64,000 bases of DNA from Rhodospirillaceae bacterium SYSU D60007 (lineage in GTDB: Bacteria; Pseudomonadota; Alphaproteobacteria; Reyranellales; Reyranellaceae), in the NCBI GenBank assembly GCA_003574685.1, contig QOCQ01000001.1:310001-374000 (forward strand). The letters run 5' to 3'. This document shows, piece after piece, positions 17,801 to 26,238 of the stretch. Under the pieces are notes generated by a model, which saw only the letters and a list, made by a program, of their open reading frames with translations, searched no databases and was not told where the DNA came from. A program made the position numbers and the translations under genes. How positions within the stretch are numbered: position 1 is the first letter of the stretch; each line of letters opens with the position of its first letter.

Positions 17801-18700
17801 CTACTCCAGGCGGGTGGCGCGTACCTCGCGCTTCAGGGCGGTTTCGTAGACGCGCATCATCGAGCTGGTGTCGGATGGTCCCAGGCCCATGCCGCGCGCC
17901 AGACGCATAAGGTTGTGCATCTGTGCGGCAAGCGGTGTGGGCACGCCCAGCTCGTCGGCCAGCTCCAGCGCCAGGTGCGTGTCCTTGTAGGCGAGATCGA
18001 GCGCGAAGGCGGGCCGGAACTCGCCCTTCAACACACGCTCGGCCATCAGCCGGTAGGCGGTGCTGTTGCCGCTGCTGTTGCGGATCACCGCGTCGAGCTT
18101 GGCGATGTCGATGCCCGCCATGGCGCCCAGCATCAGGCCCTCGGCACCGGCCGCCATGTTGCTGAACGCAATCATGTTGTTCACCAGCTTGGCGATCGTG
18201 CCGGTGCCGAGATCGCCCATGTGCACCACGTTGGAGCCGAACGATTTCAGCAGCGGCAGGTGCGCGTCGAAAGCCGCCCGGTCGCCGCCGACCATGATGG
18301 CGATGGTGGCTTTCTCGGCACCCACGACTCCGCCGCTGACGGGCGCATCGAGCATGACGATGCCGCGCGTGCGGAGCTGGGCCGCAATCCGCCGGACGGT
18401 CGCGGGTGAATTGGTGCTGAGATCGAAATACGCCGTGCCCTGGCGGGCGTTCTCGGCAATGCCGCCGGGTCCCAGCGCCACGGCCTCGACGTCCCGCGGC
18501 ATGGGCAGCGAGGTCATGATTACATCGGCTGCCGACGCCAGCTCGGCGACGCTCCGGGCGGATTTGGCGCCTGCATCCGTGCAGGCCTGCACAGATGCCG
18601 ACTTGAGATCGAAAACGATGACATCCTCGCCGCTCTTGCGGATGATGTTGCGGCACATGGGCCCGCCCATGTTGCCGACTCCGATGAACCCCACCTTCAT
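17801..18700 (-). CDS. NAD(P)-dependent beta-hydroxyacid dehydrogenase
   Basis: The start ATG 18700 (MKVGFIGVGNMG) has AGGGAGAA upstream and begins the Rossmann fold directly. The 299-residue enzyme shows the GxGxxG dinucleotide loop GVGNMG, the substrate motif DAPVSGGVVGAE near residue 115 and the catalytic lysine in IAKLVNNM near residue 170. This is the 3-hydroxyisobutyrate/tartronate semialdehyde reductase/glyoxylate reductase family, which reduces or oxidises small beta-hydroxyacids. The exact substrate cannot be told. The gene stands alone beside palindromic repeats. Confidence 0.9.
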   Translation of the reverse strand: MKVGFIGVGNMGGPMCRNIIRKSGEDVIVFDLKSASVQACTDAGAKSARSVAELASAADVIMTSLPMPRDVEAVALGPGGIAENARQGTAYFDLSTNSPATVRRIAAQLRTRGIVMLDAPVSGGVVGAEKATIAIMVGGDRAAFDAHLPLLKSFGSNVVHMGDLGTGTIAKLVNNMIAFSNMAAGAEGLMLGAMAGIDIAKLDAVIRNSSGNSTAYRLMAERVLKGEFRPAFALDLAYKDTHLALELADELGVPTPLAAQMHNLMRLARGMGLGPSDTSSMMRVYETALKREVRATRLE

Positions 18701-18813
18701 GTGCGTTTCTCCCTGATGACGATTTCGATACGCCCGCGGCACGATAGCTTTGTTCCGGCCGCGCATGGGCGGCGTTCCGGCATGCCGGCCATGCCCATCG
18801 CTGCGATCATGCC

Positions 18814-19557
18814 ATGAGCGTCGATGCCACTTACATCGCGGTCATTGCCGTCGCCTTTATTATCGCCGGGGTGGTGAAGGGTGCGGCCGGCATGGGGCTG
18901 CCGCCCACTGCGATCGCCTTGATGACGCTGGTGCTGCCGCTGCCGGAAGCGCTGGCGCTGATGACAGTGCCGACCATCATCACCAATCTCTGGCAGGCGC
19001 TGTACGGCGGGCATTTCCGCGCCATGCTGCGCCGCTTCTGGCTGATGGGCGTGCTGATGGCGGCCGGCGTGCTGATCGCGGCCCGCAGCCTCAAGGCCCT
19101 GGGCTCGCCGACGTCGGCGGGATGGCTGGGCGTTCTGCTGGTGCTGTTCTCGCTGAGCGCGCTCACCGCGTGGCGGCCGCGCGTGAACCCCGCGAGCGAA
19201 GTGTGGGCCAATCCGCTGTGCGGTCTGGTGAGCGGACTGGTCGGCGGCGTCACCGGCATCGCCGCCGTACCGTTCCTGCCCTACATGCAATCACTGCAAA
19301 TCCTGCGCGATGAGCTCGTGCAGGGATTGGGGATCATGTTCGTCATCTTTACCGCGGCGCTGACTCTGGCGCTGTGGGATGTCGGCGCGCTCTCGGGCGG
19401 CAACCTTGCCGGCGCGGCGCTGGCCACGATCCCGACGATGGCCGGCGTCTGGCTGGGGCAGAAGCTGCGCTCGGCGATCTCGCCGGAAGCGTTTCGCAGG
19501 ATGTTTCTGGTAGTGCTGCTGGGCCTGGGCCTCAATCTCGCGCGTGCGCTGCTCTGA
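18814..19557 (+). CDS. TauE/SafE family sulfite exporter-like membrane protein
   Basis: The 247-residue product has about eight hydrophobic helices in two repeats of the TauE/SafE fold. The conserved glycine-rich segments FIIAGVVKGAAGMGLPPTAI near residue 15-35 and SGLVGGVTGIAAVPFLPY near residue 140-155 are visible. Members export sulfite, sulfoacetate or other small organic anions, or take up anions; the substrate is not defined. It is followed by a structured-RNA-like region with a terminator. Confidence 0.88.
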   Translation: MSVDATYIAVIAVAFIIAGVVKGAAGMGLPPTAIALMTLVLPLPEALALMTVPTIITNLWQALYGGHFRAMLRRFWLMGVLMAAGVLIAARSLKALGSPTSAGWLGVLLVLFSLSALTAWRPRVNPASEVWANPLCGLVSGLVGGVTGIAAVPFLPYMQSLQILRDELVQGLGIMFVIFTAALTLALWDVGALSGGNLAGAALATIPTMAGVWLGQKLRSAISPEAFRRMFLVVLLGLGLNLARALL

Positions 19558-19620
19558 GAATTTGCCTGTTGGTGTCCAATTCTGGGCATTTCTGCGGCGC
19601 TGTGCGTCAGGGGCATGTCA

Positions 19621-19705
19621 GGTGGTGATGTCACATCTAGCGGGCGCGATGATCGGCCTACCCCAACGGGCCCTCGTCGACGTCACCCCCAACTATCGCG
19701 CCCGC
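19621..19705 (+). ncRNA. Candidate pseudoknot RNA element with competing antiterminator stem
   Basis: Stem 1 pairs 19621-19632 with 19679-19690 (11 of 12 positions pair, one G-U). Stem 2 pairs 19640-19650 with 19695-19705 (11 of 11). Their arms interleave, so together they make an H-type pseudoknot with loops of 7, 28 and 4 bases. The 3' arm of stem 2 overlaps the 5' arm of an intrinsic terminator hairpin, so stem 2 and the terminator cannot coexist. This is a riboswitch- or attenuator-like layout between a TauE gene and a phosphatase gene. No known RNA family was recognised. Confidence 0.4.
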
Positions 19706-19730
19706 GCGGCAACGCAGCGGGCGTTTTTCT
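19699..19730 (+). terminator. Intrinsic terminator
   Basis: CGCCCGC (19699-19705) pairs perfectly with GCGGGCG (19717-19723) around an 11-base loop and is followed at once by TTTTTCTT. It could end the TauE transcript or act as the conditional terminator of a leader for the phosphatase gene at 19815. Confidence 0.65.
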
Positions 19731-19814
19731 TGTCCCGCGGCCGCCGGACGGGGCGGATGGACAGGGCGGCCATGCAGGGTTATGGCTCAGACGCCAACCT
19801 CCTGAATCAGCCCG

Positions 19815-20399
19815 ATGCCCGACAGCCACTCGCCAGCCAGCGCTCCCCTTGTCCCTTACAAGATTACCATCTGCGGCTTGAACGAGCTGCCGGGCCTGTG
19901 TGGCGACGGCGTCACGCACCTGCTGTCGGTGCTGGATATCCACCATCCGTTGCCGGAATCGCTGGCCAGCCTCCAGGGCATCGAGCGCGAATTGCTGCGC
20001 TTCGATGACGTGGTGGCCGAGTTTCCCGGTTTCACCGCCTGTCGTCCCGCAGACATCGAGCGGCTGCTGGCCTTCGGCGAGCGCGTGCACGCGGCCGGAG
20101 AGGCGGCCCGGCACGTGCTGATCCATTGCCATGCCGGGATCTCGCGCTCGACGGCGGCGGCGGGCGTGCTGATGGCGCAGTTCAACGCGGGCCGCGAGAC
20201 CGAAGCCTTCCTCGCCCTGCTCGACATCCGCGCCCACGCCTGGCCCAACACGCGCGTGGTCGAAATGGCCGACCAGCTTTTGTCACGCCGGGGCGCGCTG
20301 CTCGACGGGCTTGCCGCCTATCGCCGCGCGCTGCTGGAGCGCAAGCCGCACCTGCGCCAGATCATCGCTAACATCGGCCGCGGCCACGAGCTGCCGTAG
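19815..20399 (+). CDS. Tyrosine/dual-specificity protein phosphatase family protein
   Basis: The 194-residue product contains the phosphatase P-loop HCHAGISRS (CX5R, cysteine near residue 104, arginine near 110) and a general-acid candidate in the preceding DVVAEFPGF stretch. The rest is a compact alpha/beta domain without a signal peptide. Bacterial relatives act on phosphotyrosine or, in some cases, phosphoinositides; the substrate is unknown. The first ATG at 19815 has no clear ribosome binding site, so a slightly later start is possible. A terminator and possible pseudoknot lie upstream. Confidence 0.82.
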   Translation: MPDSHSPASAPLVPYKITICGLNELPGLCGDGVTHLLSVLDIHHPLPESLASLQGIERELLRFDDVVAEFPGFTACRPADIERLLAFGERVHAAGEAARHVLIHCHAGISRSTAAAGVLMAQFNAGRETEAFLALLDIRAHAWPNTRVVEMADQLLSRRGALLDGLAAYRRALLERKPHLRQIIANIGRGHELP

Positions 20400-20423
20400 C
20401 CGCGCACGAAAAAATGCCGGCAC

Positions 20424-21227
20424 TCACCGGAAGCGCAGGGGTGTGGCGCCCAGGTGCATGCCGGCGTCGACGATCAGGAACTCGCCGGTGATGTTGCTGG
20501 CGCTGGCGAGGAAGAACACGGCGGCTTCGGCCATCTGGTCGGTGGTGCCGGCCTGACGCAGCGGCGTGCCGGTTTCCTGTTGCGCCCTCGCCTTCGCATA
20601 GGCTTCCTCCCCCATGCCGCCCAGCAGCCAGCGCGACTGGATGAAGCCCGGGCAGACGGTGTTCACCCGCACCGCCGGCGCCAGCCACTTCGCCAGCGCC
20701 AGCGTGAGCGTGTTGAGCGCGCCCTTGGAGCACATGTAGGGGATCGAGGAGCCGACGCCCATCACACCTGCAATCGAGGAGATGTTGACGATCGATCCGC
20801 GCGCGCCCTTCTCCTCCCACTGCTTCTTCATCACGGGGAAGACGGCGCGGCTCATCTGGTAAGGGCCAACGACGTTGACGCGGTTGATGCGCGCGAAATC
20901 CTCCGCCTGCACCGCGTCAAGATCGCCCTGCTGCTGGAAGGTGGTGGTGCCGGCGTTGTTGATGACGCCATCGACACGGCCCCATTTGCCCATCGCCTGT
21001 TCGACCAGCCGGCGGCAATCCGCATCCTCGCCGACATCGGCCTGCATCAGCACGGCCTCGACTCCCTTGCCGGTCACGGCCGCCATCGTCTGCTCGGCTT
21101 CCGTCTTGCTGCGCGTATAGTTGACGACGATGTTCCAGCCCAGATCGGCCAATTGCACCGCAGCGGCGGCTCCCAGTCCCGTGGCCGATCCGGTGACGAT
21201 CGCGACCTTTCCCTTCTGTCCCGCCAT
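20424..21227 (-). CDS. SDR family oxidoreductase
   Basis: The start ATG 21227 (MAGQKGKVAIVTGS) is preceded by AGGAGGAA. The 267-residue enzyme has the classical short-chain dehydrogenase pattern: TGSATGLG cofactor loop, NNAG near residue 90, catalytic serine in VNISSIAG near residue 145 and YMCSK in place of the usual YxxxK (Y and K kept), then VNTVCPGFI. It uses NAD(P)H on a keto or hydroxy substrate that cannot be predicted. It stands between the phosphatase gene and a DUF1127 gene. Confidence 0.9.
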   Translation of the reverse strand: MAGQKGKVAIVTGSATGLGAAAAVQLADLGWNIVVNYTRSKTEAEQTMAAVTGKGVEAVLMQADVGEDADCRRLVEQAMGKWGRVDGVINNAGTTTFQQQGDLDAVQAEDFARINRVNVVGPYQMSRAVFPVMKKQWEEKGARGSIVNISSIAGVMGVGSSIPYMCSKGALNTLTLALAKWLAPAVRVNTVCPGFIQSRWLLGGMGEEAYAKARAQQETGTPLRQAGTTDQMAEAAVFFLASASNITGEFLIVDAGMHLGATPLRFR

Positions 21228-21302
21228 GTCTTCCTCCTGCATTCGGCGGGCAGCACCCTAGCGCAGGCAGCGCGGCGATTCCTATGGCCGCGGCGCAAGG
21301 CA

Positions 21303-21566
21303 TCATTTGCGCAAATCGCGCAGCGGGCGCCAGAAGGGCTGGACCAGTTCGTACTTCACCAGCTCGGGCGAGATGCCCAGATCACGCAAGGTGTGCGCAT
21401 CGACCATCGCCAGCTCGCGCCGCGCCCGGCGGTTCACCTGCCAGTTGCGCAGCCGCATGGCGATGCCCGGCCAAACCCCGCGTCGCGGCAACTTCATCGT
21501 CGGAGTCGTCGACAACGACTGGAACAGCGGCTCGTTCGTGCCGAGTTGGGTACGGATGTGGGACAT
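21303..21566 (-). CDS. DUF1127 domain protein
   Basis: The start ATG 21566 (MSHIRTQLG) has GGAGG upstream; the longer frame adds a cysteine-rich shadow. The 87-residue protein ends with the DUF1127 signature, RRARRELAMVDAHTLRDLGIS near residues 50-70, a basic arginine-rich helix pair. Some small DUF1127 proteins bind RNA and affect sRNA turnover and stress or phosphate responses in alphaproteobacteria; no role is known for this one. It is divergent from an ECF sigma factor gene. Confidence 0.85.
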   Translation of the reverse strand: MSHIRTQLGTNEPLFQSLSTTPTMKLPRRGVWPGIAMRLRNWQVNRRARRELAMVDAHTLRDLGISPELVKYELVQPFWRPLRDLRK

Positions 21567-21787
21567 GCGGACCTCCTTCACACGCGAAGGAAGTAAGCCT
21601 TGTGCGAAAGCGCAGCAATTACGCGCGAGGTCAACCTCGCACATTCTTCACGCGCCGCCATTCCGCCGCAACAGCGCCGGAAAACGCCATGATTGCCGCC
21701 CATCGCCAGCGGAACCCGGGCCTTGCATGGAGGTTGTCCGAATGATCGCCAGACGATCGCCACGACCACTCCACCTGCGCGGGGACC

Positions 21788-22372
21788 ATGACACAGGACC
21801 TCTCCAGCAGTTCCGGCTTCGACAGCGAGCTGCTTGCGCTGCTACCCCGGCTTCGGGGCTACGCATTTGCCCTCGCGGGCGACAGGGACCGTGCCGACGA
21901 CCTGGTACAGGGCACCGTCCTTAATGCGCTTTCGTGGCGCTCCACGTTCAAGCCGGGGACCAATCTCGGCGCCTGGCTGTTTCGGATTCTCCGCAATCTT
22001 CACATCGACGGCTTCAGACGGCAGCGGCCGACGGTACCGCTGGAAGGTGATGTGCTGGCGCGGCTGAGCGGTCCGCCGGCACAGGACGATGCGGTCCTTG
22101 CCTTCGAGTTTCAGAAGGCGTTCCGGCAACTGACCTCGCAGCAGCGCGAGGCGCTGGTGCTCTCTGTCATCGACGGCCTTAACTACGATGAGATTGCCGC
22201 CCGCACGGGCGTGGCGGTGGGCACCGTGAAGAGCCGCGTTTCACGCGCCCGCGACCGGCTTTACCTGCTCATGACCGGCGAGATGCCAGAGAGTCATACG
22301 CAATCGGCCACCGAACGCCGCGCCAGGCGTCGCGCCGCAGATCGCGACGCGATCGAGACGCCGGCGCCGTAG
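21788..22372 (+). CDS. ECF-type RNA polymerase sigma factor
   Basis: This 194-residue protein has region 2 at residues 15-80 (LRGYAFALAGDRDRADDLVQGTVLNALSW, then FKPGTNLGAWLFRILRNLHID) and region 4 at 110-160 with the helix-turn-helix LNYDEIAARTGVAVGTVKSRVSRARDRL. No region 3 and no anti-sigma gene directly linked. The composition is close to the alphaproteobacterial general-stress sigma group, but membership cannot be settled by eye. A basic tail follows residue 170. It converges on a receiver-domain gene and is divergent from DUF1127. A nepR gene lies elsewhere, at 43698. Confidence 0.85.
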   Translation: MTQDLSSSSGFDSELLALLPRLRGYAFALAGDRDRADDLVQGTVLNALSWRSTFKPGTNLGAWLFRILRNLHIDGFRRQRPTVPLEGDVLARLSGPPAQDDAVLAFEFQKAFRQLTSQQREALVLSVIDGLNYDEIAARTGVAVGTVKSRVSRARDRLYLLMTGEMPESHTQSATERRARRRAADRDAIETPAP

Positions 22373-22378
22373 GGCCAG

Positions 22379-22804
22379 TCATCGAACCTGGCATTCAGGG
22401 ATGTCCCGGGCCAAGGCTGCCGCGGGGACGATTTGCGCCAGTTCGCGGATCACCATTTCGGGGCTGCACGGCTTGCTCAGAAAGAGTCGCATGCGGTGCC
22501 GTTCCGGCAGCAATTGCCGCGAATGGGCGGTCAGGAACAGGTAAGGGACGTTGCGCACATCAAGCGCATCGGCGATCGGCAGCGCCAGCTGTCCATCGCG
22601 CAGCCGCAAGTCGAGGATGGCTGCGTCGGGCCGCCAGTAGTGAAGCTCCTTCAGGGCCTCCTCCAGAACGGTCACCAGCCGCACCGCCTCGCAGCCAGCC
22701 GCGTACAGCGCCTCTTCCAGCGGCCAGCCGAGCACCAGCTCGTCTTCCACCAGCAGGATGCGCGTTCCCTTCAGGGACGGCGTTGCAGGATCGGGACCAG
22801 TCAC
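22379..22804 (-). CDS. Single-domain response regulator
   Basis: The 141-residue product is a CheY-like receiver: RILLVEDELVLG near residue 15-26, phospho-acceptor aspartate in AAILDLRLRDG near residue 65, threonine in LFLTAHS near residue 93 and lysine in LFLSKPCS near residue 110. It has no output domain. It ends six bases after the convergent ECF sigma gene. Receiver-only proteins of this kind often serve hybrid kinases or phosphorelays; no kinase is present here. Confidence 0.87.
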   Translation of the reverse strand: MTGPDPATPSLKGTRILLVEDELVLGWPLEEALYAAGCEAVRLVTVLEEALKELHYWRPDAAILDLRLRDGQLALPIADALDVRNVPYLFLTAHSRQLLPERHRMRLFLSKPCSPEMVIRELAQIVPAAALARDIPECQVR

Positions 22805-22956
22805 GTCGGGCGTTTCCCCCGGAGCTTTCTGCGAAGGTTACGCCCGCGAGCCGCGCCGGTTGCCCCCGTTATCCACCAGCTTGTCCACACACTTGCCCGC
22901 GAGCCGGGGAACCCGCACCCTATGCCGGTAACACAAGTGCAGCGGAATAACAGGGC

Positions 22957-23721
22957 ATGGCTGATCTCTTTTCCCTGAAGGACGAGGTTGCGGTCGTAAC
23001 GGGCGCTTCGCGCGGCCTGGGGCGCGATTTCGCGCAGACCCTGGCGGATGCGGGCGCCCACGTGGTGTGCATCGCGCGCACCGCCCAGGCGCTGAACGCG
23101 GCGGTCGACGCCATCCAGGCCGGCGGCGGTGCGGCCGAGGCCATGGCGCTCGACATCACCGATGAAGCCGCGGTGGTGCGCGCGATTGCCGACATCACCA
23201 TGCGTCATGGCCGGATCGACGTGCTGGTGAACAATGCCGGCATCCTATACCGCAAGCCGGCCGTCGAGACGGCGACCGCCGACTGGCGGTCGGTGATCGA
23301 AACCGACCTGACCGCGCCCTTCTTGCTGGCCCGGGAAACGGGTCGCCACATGCTGACGCGCCGCTACGGACGCATCGTCAATATCGCTTCCGTGATGGGC
23401 ATACTGGGCCGCTCCACGGTCGGCGGCTACGTCGCGGCCAAGCATGGCCTCATTGGGCTCACCAGGACGCTCGCCGCCGAGCTGGGGCCTCACGTGACGG
23501 TGAACTGCCTGTCGCCCGGCTACATCCGCACCGAGATCAACGTTGCCCTGCAGCAGGACCGCGCATTTTCAACCATGATCGAAACGCGCACCGCAGCGCA
23601 GCGCTGGGGCGAGCCGGCCGATCTGCGCGGTGCGCTGCTTCTGCTGTCATCCAGCGCCGGCGCCTACATCACCGGCCACTCGCTGGTCGTCGACGGCGGC
23701 CTGACCAGCATTCTGGCCTGA
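22957..23721 (+). CDS. SDR family oxidoreductase (gluconate 5-dehydrogenase-like)
   Basis: The 254-residue protein shows VVTGASRGLG near residue 14, LVNNAGIL near residue 90, a catalytic serine in VNIASVMG near residue 143 and the YVAAKHG pair near residue 157, followed by VNCLSPGYIRTE. The C-terminus has ITGHSLVVDGGLTSI, the usual dimer edge. This is a classical SDR, closest in pattern to gluconate/5-keto-gluconate reductases and 3-oxoacyl-ACP-reductase-like enzymes. No operon partner is evident. Confidence 0.9.
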   Translation: MADLFSLKDEVAVVTGASRGLGRDFAQTLADAGAHVVCIARTAQALNAAVDAIQAGGGAAEAMALDITDEAAVVRAIADITMRHGRIDVLVNNAGILYRKPAVETATADWRSVIETDLTAPFLLARETGRHMLTRRYGRIVNIASVMGILGRSTVGGYVAAKHGLIGLTRTLAAELGPHVTVNCLSPGYIRTEINVALQQDRAFSTMIETRTAAQRWGEPADLRGALLLLSSSAGAYITGHSLVVDGGLTSILA

Positions 23722-23738
23722 GATTCGACGTCCAGCCG

Positions 23739-24128
23739 CTAGGCGGCCTTGCGCTCGATCAGTTCGATCTTGTAGCCGTCGGGGTCCTCGACGAAGGCGA
23801 TGACCGTGGTGCCGCCCTTCACCGGGCCGGCCTCCCGCGTGACCTTGCCGCCGGAGGACCGGATCTTCTCGCAAGCCGCCGCGGCGTCCGGCACTTCGAC
23901 GGCAATGTGGCCGTAACCGCCGCCAAGGTCATATTTGTCGATCCCGTAGTTGTAGGTCAGCTCGAGTACGGCCTGTTCGGTCTCCGGTCCGTAGCCCACG
24001 AAGGCCAGCGAATATTTCTGCTCCGGCCGATCGGTGGTGCGCAGAAGCCGCATGCCCATGAGCTTGGTGTAGAAGTCGACCGAGCGCTGCATGTCGCCGA
24101 CGCGCAGCATGGTGTGGAGCAGGCGCAT
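23739..24128 (-). CDS. gloA: Lactoylglutathione lyase (glyoxalase I)
   Basis: The start ATG 24128 ([13 protein letters not shown]) is preceded by GGAGGACC. The 129-residue enzyme carries the glyoxalase I metal ligands: H5 in LLHTMLRV, E56 in the [10 protein letters not shown] strand, H in [10 protein letters not shown] near residue 74 and E in GYKIELIER near residue 122. This matches the bacterial, usually nickel-dependent, GloA that isomerises the methylglyoxal-glutathione hemithioacetal to S-lactoylglutathione. Length and motifs are standard. A small membrane protein gene lies upstream on the same strand. Confidence 0.93.
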   Translation of the reverse strand: MRLLHTMLRVGDMQRSVDFYTKLMGMRLLRTTDRPEQKYSLAFVGYGPETEQAVLELTYNYGIDKYDLGGGYGHIAVEVPDAAAACEKIRSSGGKVTREAGPVKGGTTVIAFVEDPDGYKIELIERKAA

Positions 24129-24180
24129 TTGGTCCTCCGTCAGCCGGTGCGTGCGCACCGTAGAGCGTGGACCGCCGTCG

Positions 24181-24477
24181 TCAAGCCGCGCGATGGCCGC
24201 GGCGGCGCCCTTCGGGACCAAGACGGTGCCAGCGCCGGCGGCGCGTAGCGATCGCCAGCACCGCACGGCCGGCCGCGAGAGCGAAGAAGCCGGTCAGCAG
24301 CAGCGCGGCGATGCCGGACTGGTCCCTCGCGTTGAAATCGCCCGCTATCAGCAGCCACACGGCGCCCGCCACGCAGAGCGCGGCAATGGCCTGGCCCAGC
24401 CACCACACCGCCAGCGCGATCCGCTCGTACCAGCGAAGCTGGTCGCGCCAGGAGATACTGGTCCGGAAGAAAGCCAT
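24181..24477 (-). CDS. Small two-helix membrane protein of unknown function
   Basis: I place the start at ATG 24477 ([14 protein letters not shown]). The 98-residue product has a short amphipathic N-terminus, two hydrophobic helices (about residues 20-43 and 55-75) and a very basic tail. No domain was recognised. It precedes gloA by 52 bp on the same strand. The ribosome binding site is weak, and the longer upstream frame is shadow-like. Confidence 0.5.
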   Translation of the reverse strand: MAFFRTSISWRDQLRWYERIALAVWWLGQAIAALCVAGAVWLLIAGDFNARDQSGIAALLLTGFFALAAGRAVLAIATRRRRWHRLGPEGRRRGHRAA

Positions 24478-24698
24478 ACCGGCGCCCCTCGTTTGCGCCC
24501 ATCGACAGGTTGCGCAAGCGCGGCTGTGATCATGTCCGCGCGTACGGGCAGGAAAATGACACGCAAGTGCGCCGTCGGAAAGCAGTCCAATCCCGATCGG
24601 ACCAGACAGTGCGCGCCCGGCGATGCAACGACGGCGCATCGGCGACGTTGTGTAGACGACCGCCCCGGCAAGCATCGTTCCAGCAGGTCTGTCCACCC

Positions 24699-25028
24699 GT
24701 GCCCGATACCTCGCAGCGCGCCGTCCGTCCTACTGCCATCCGGCTCGCCGAGGTCGAGAACGCGGTACTGGACGTGCTTGAGACGCGCGGCAGGGGGCCC
24801 GGCCGCGGCGCCTACATGGGCGACATCGAAACCGCGATGGATTCGCGTGGCTATCCCGGTAAATGGGTGAAGCGGGCCGTGGAATCGCTGGTGCGCAAGG
24901 GACGCCTGCGCCTTGCTGGCCCGCGCTATGTCGAGCTCACTACTGCCGATGCAGGCACCGCGGTGCAGGCCGCGCGTTCTCCCAAGCGCAAGCCCGCGTC
25001 CCGACGCCGCCGCGCCGCCCTGTTCTAG
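24699..25028 (+). CDS. Small winged-helix-like hypothetical protein
   Basis: The likely start is GTG 24699, giving 109 residues. Residues 20-80 (VENAVLDVLETRG, then MGDIETAMDSRGYPGKWVKRAVESLVRKGRLRLAGPRYVEL) have the helix-helix-recognition helix-wing pattern of a winged helix. The tail after residue 85 is basic and low complexity. It may bind DNA, but no family is recognised. It precedes the second LLM oxidoreductase by 60 bp on the same strand. Confidence 0.55.
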   Translation: MPDTSQRAVRPTAIRLAEVENAVLDVLETRGRGPGRGAYMGDIETAMDSRGYPGKWVKRAVESLVRKGRLRLAGPRYVELTTADAGTAVQAARSPKRKPASRRRRAALF

Positions 25029-25088
25029 GGCGACTCCCTTCCGCCGGGCTCTCTCGCTACCTTGCGGGAAAGGCGAGGAGGACCGCGC

Positions 25089-26183
25089 ATGCTGCTGGAG
25101 ACGTTGCTGCCGCTGGGCAAGGTGGACCCTGGCCTGCGGGCGCCGGAGACGCCACTCGACCTGCACGCGGTCGGTGCCGATGCGCAGCTGCTGGAGGACA
25201 TCGGCTACCACGGGCTGGTCGTCGAGGAGACCAAGGACGATCCGTTCGTGATCATGGCGCTGGCGGCGCAGGCGACACAGCGCCTGAAGCTCGGCACCTC
25301 GGTCGCCATCGCCTTTCCCCGCAGTCCCACGGTGACCGCGCTCAGCGCCTGGACAATCCAGAAGCTCTCGCGCGGGCGCTTCACGCTGGGCCTGGGCACT
25401 CAGGTCAAGGCACATATCGAGCGGCGCTACGGCATGGCGTGGTCGCCGGCCGGACCCTGGATGCGGGAATACGTGCGTGCGGTGCGGGCGGTGTGGGATT
25501 GCTGGCAGAACGGTACGCCGCTCGACGTCAGAGGCCAGCACTACACCATCAACCTGATGGTGCCGCTGTTCAATCCCGGCCCGATCGAACATCCGGCGAT
25601 CCCGATCCATATCGCGGCGGTGAATGCGCTGATGTGCCAGGTGGCGGGCGAAGTGGGCGACGGCATTCGGCCGCACCCGGTATGCACCCCTTCCTACATC
25701 GACGAGGTGATGCTGCCGGCGGTGCGCGCGGGTGCCGCGAAAGCCGGCCGGTCGCTGGATGGGTTCAGCGTCTGCATGAAGCCGCTGGTGGCGACGGCGG
25801 AAACCGAAGCCGAGCTCGTACCCAAGATCCGCGACACCCGGGCGCGTATCGCGTTCTATGCCTCCACGCCGCAGTACCGCGCCGCCTTCGAACATGCCGG
25901 CCTGGCGGACCTTGCAGACCGGCTGAAGCTGCTGTCGCGTGCCCAGCGCTGGGAGGAAATGCCCCAGCATATCGGCGATGACGTGCTGCACCGCTTCGTC
26001 ACGATCGGGACGTGGGACCAGATCGCGCGCAAGCTGTGCGAGCGCTTCGGGCACGTCGTCACGCATTGCGAATTCTCGATTGCCGTGAAGAGCGCAGCGG
26101 ACCGCGAGCGCCTGCGGGCGCTGGCCAGCGAAATCCAGGCGGAAAGCCCCGACCGCGCACGCCGCACGATTCTGGGCACCTGA
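25089..26183 (+). CDS. LLM class (F420/FMN) oxidoreductase
   Basis: The start ATG 25089 (MLLETLLPLGK) has GAGGA upstream. The 364-residue product is a luciferase-like TIM barrel: LLEDIGYHGLVVEETKDDPF near residue 38-57, RLKLGTSVAIAFPRSP near residue 67, RFTLGLGTQVKAHIERRYG near residue 97 and IPIHIAAVNALM near residue 175. This resembles the F420-dependent luciferase-like branch. The substrate is not predictable. It is unlike the first LLM protein in the window (about position 2000), so the two are not a recent duplication. Confidence 0.87.
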   Translation: MLLETLLPLGKVDPGLRAPETPLDLHAVGADAQLLEDIGYHGLVVEETKDDPFVIMALAAQATQRLKLGTSVAIAFPRSPTVTALSAWTIQKLSRGRFTLGLGTQVKAHIERRYGMAWSPAGPWMREYVRAVRAVWDCWQNGTPLDVRGQHYTINLMVPLFNPGPIEHPAIPIHIAAVNALMCQVAGEVGDGIRPHPVCTPSYIDEVMLPAVRAGAAKAGRSLDGFSVCMKPLVATAETEAELVPKIRDTRARIAFYASTPQYRAAFEHAGLADLADRLKLLSRAQRWEEMPQHIGDDVLHRFVTIGTWDQIARKLCERFGHVVTHCEFSIAVKSAADRERLRALASEIQAESPDRARRTILGT

Positions 26184-26238
26184 CTTCGCACGGTCGATAG
26201 ATGGGCTATAACCTCGCGGTCGAAGCGAAAGGTTCCGC

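Noticed and set aside
21788-22372. Assignment as EcfG, the general-stress sigma factor
   Set aside because: No nepR or phyR is adjacent, and the class cannot be decided by eye.
24348-26066. A 572-codon minus-strand frame opposite the second LLM gene
   Set aside because: Compositional shadow; the plus-strand oxidoreductase explains the region.
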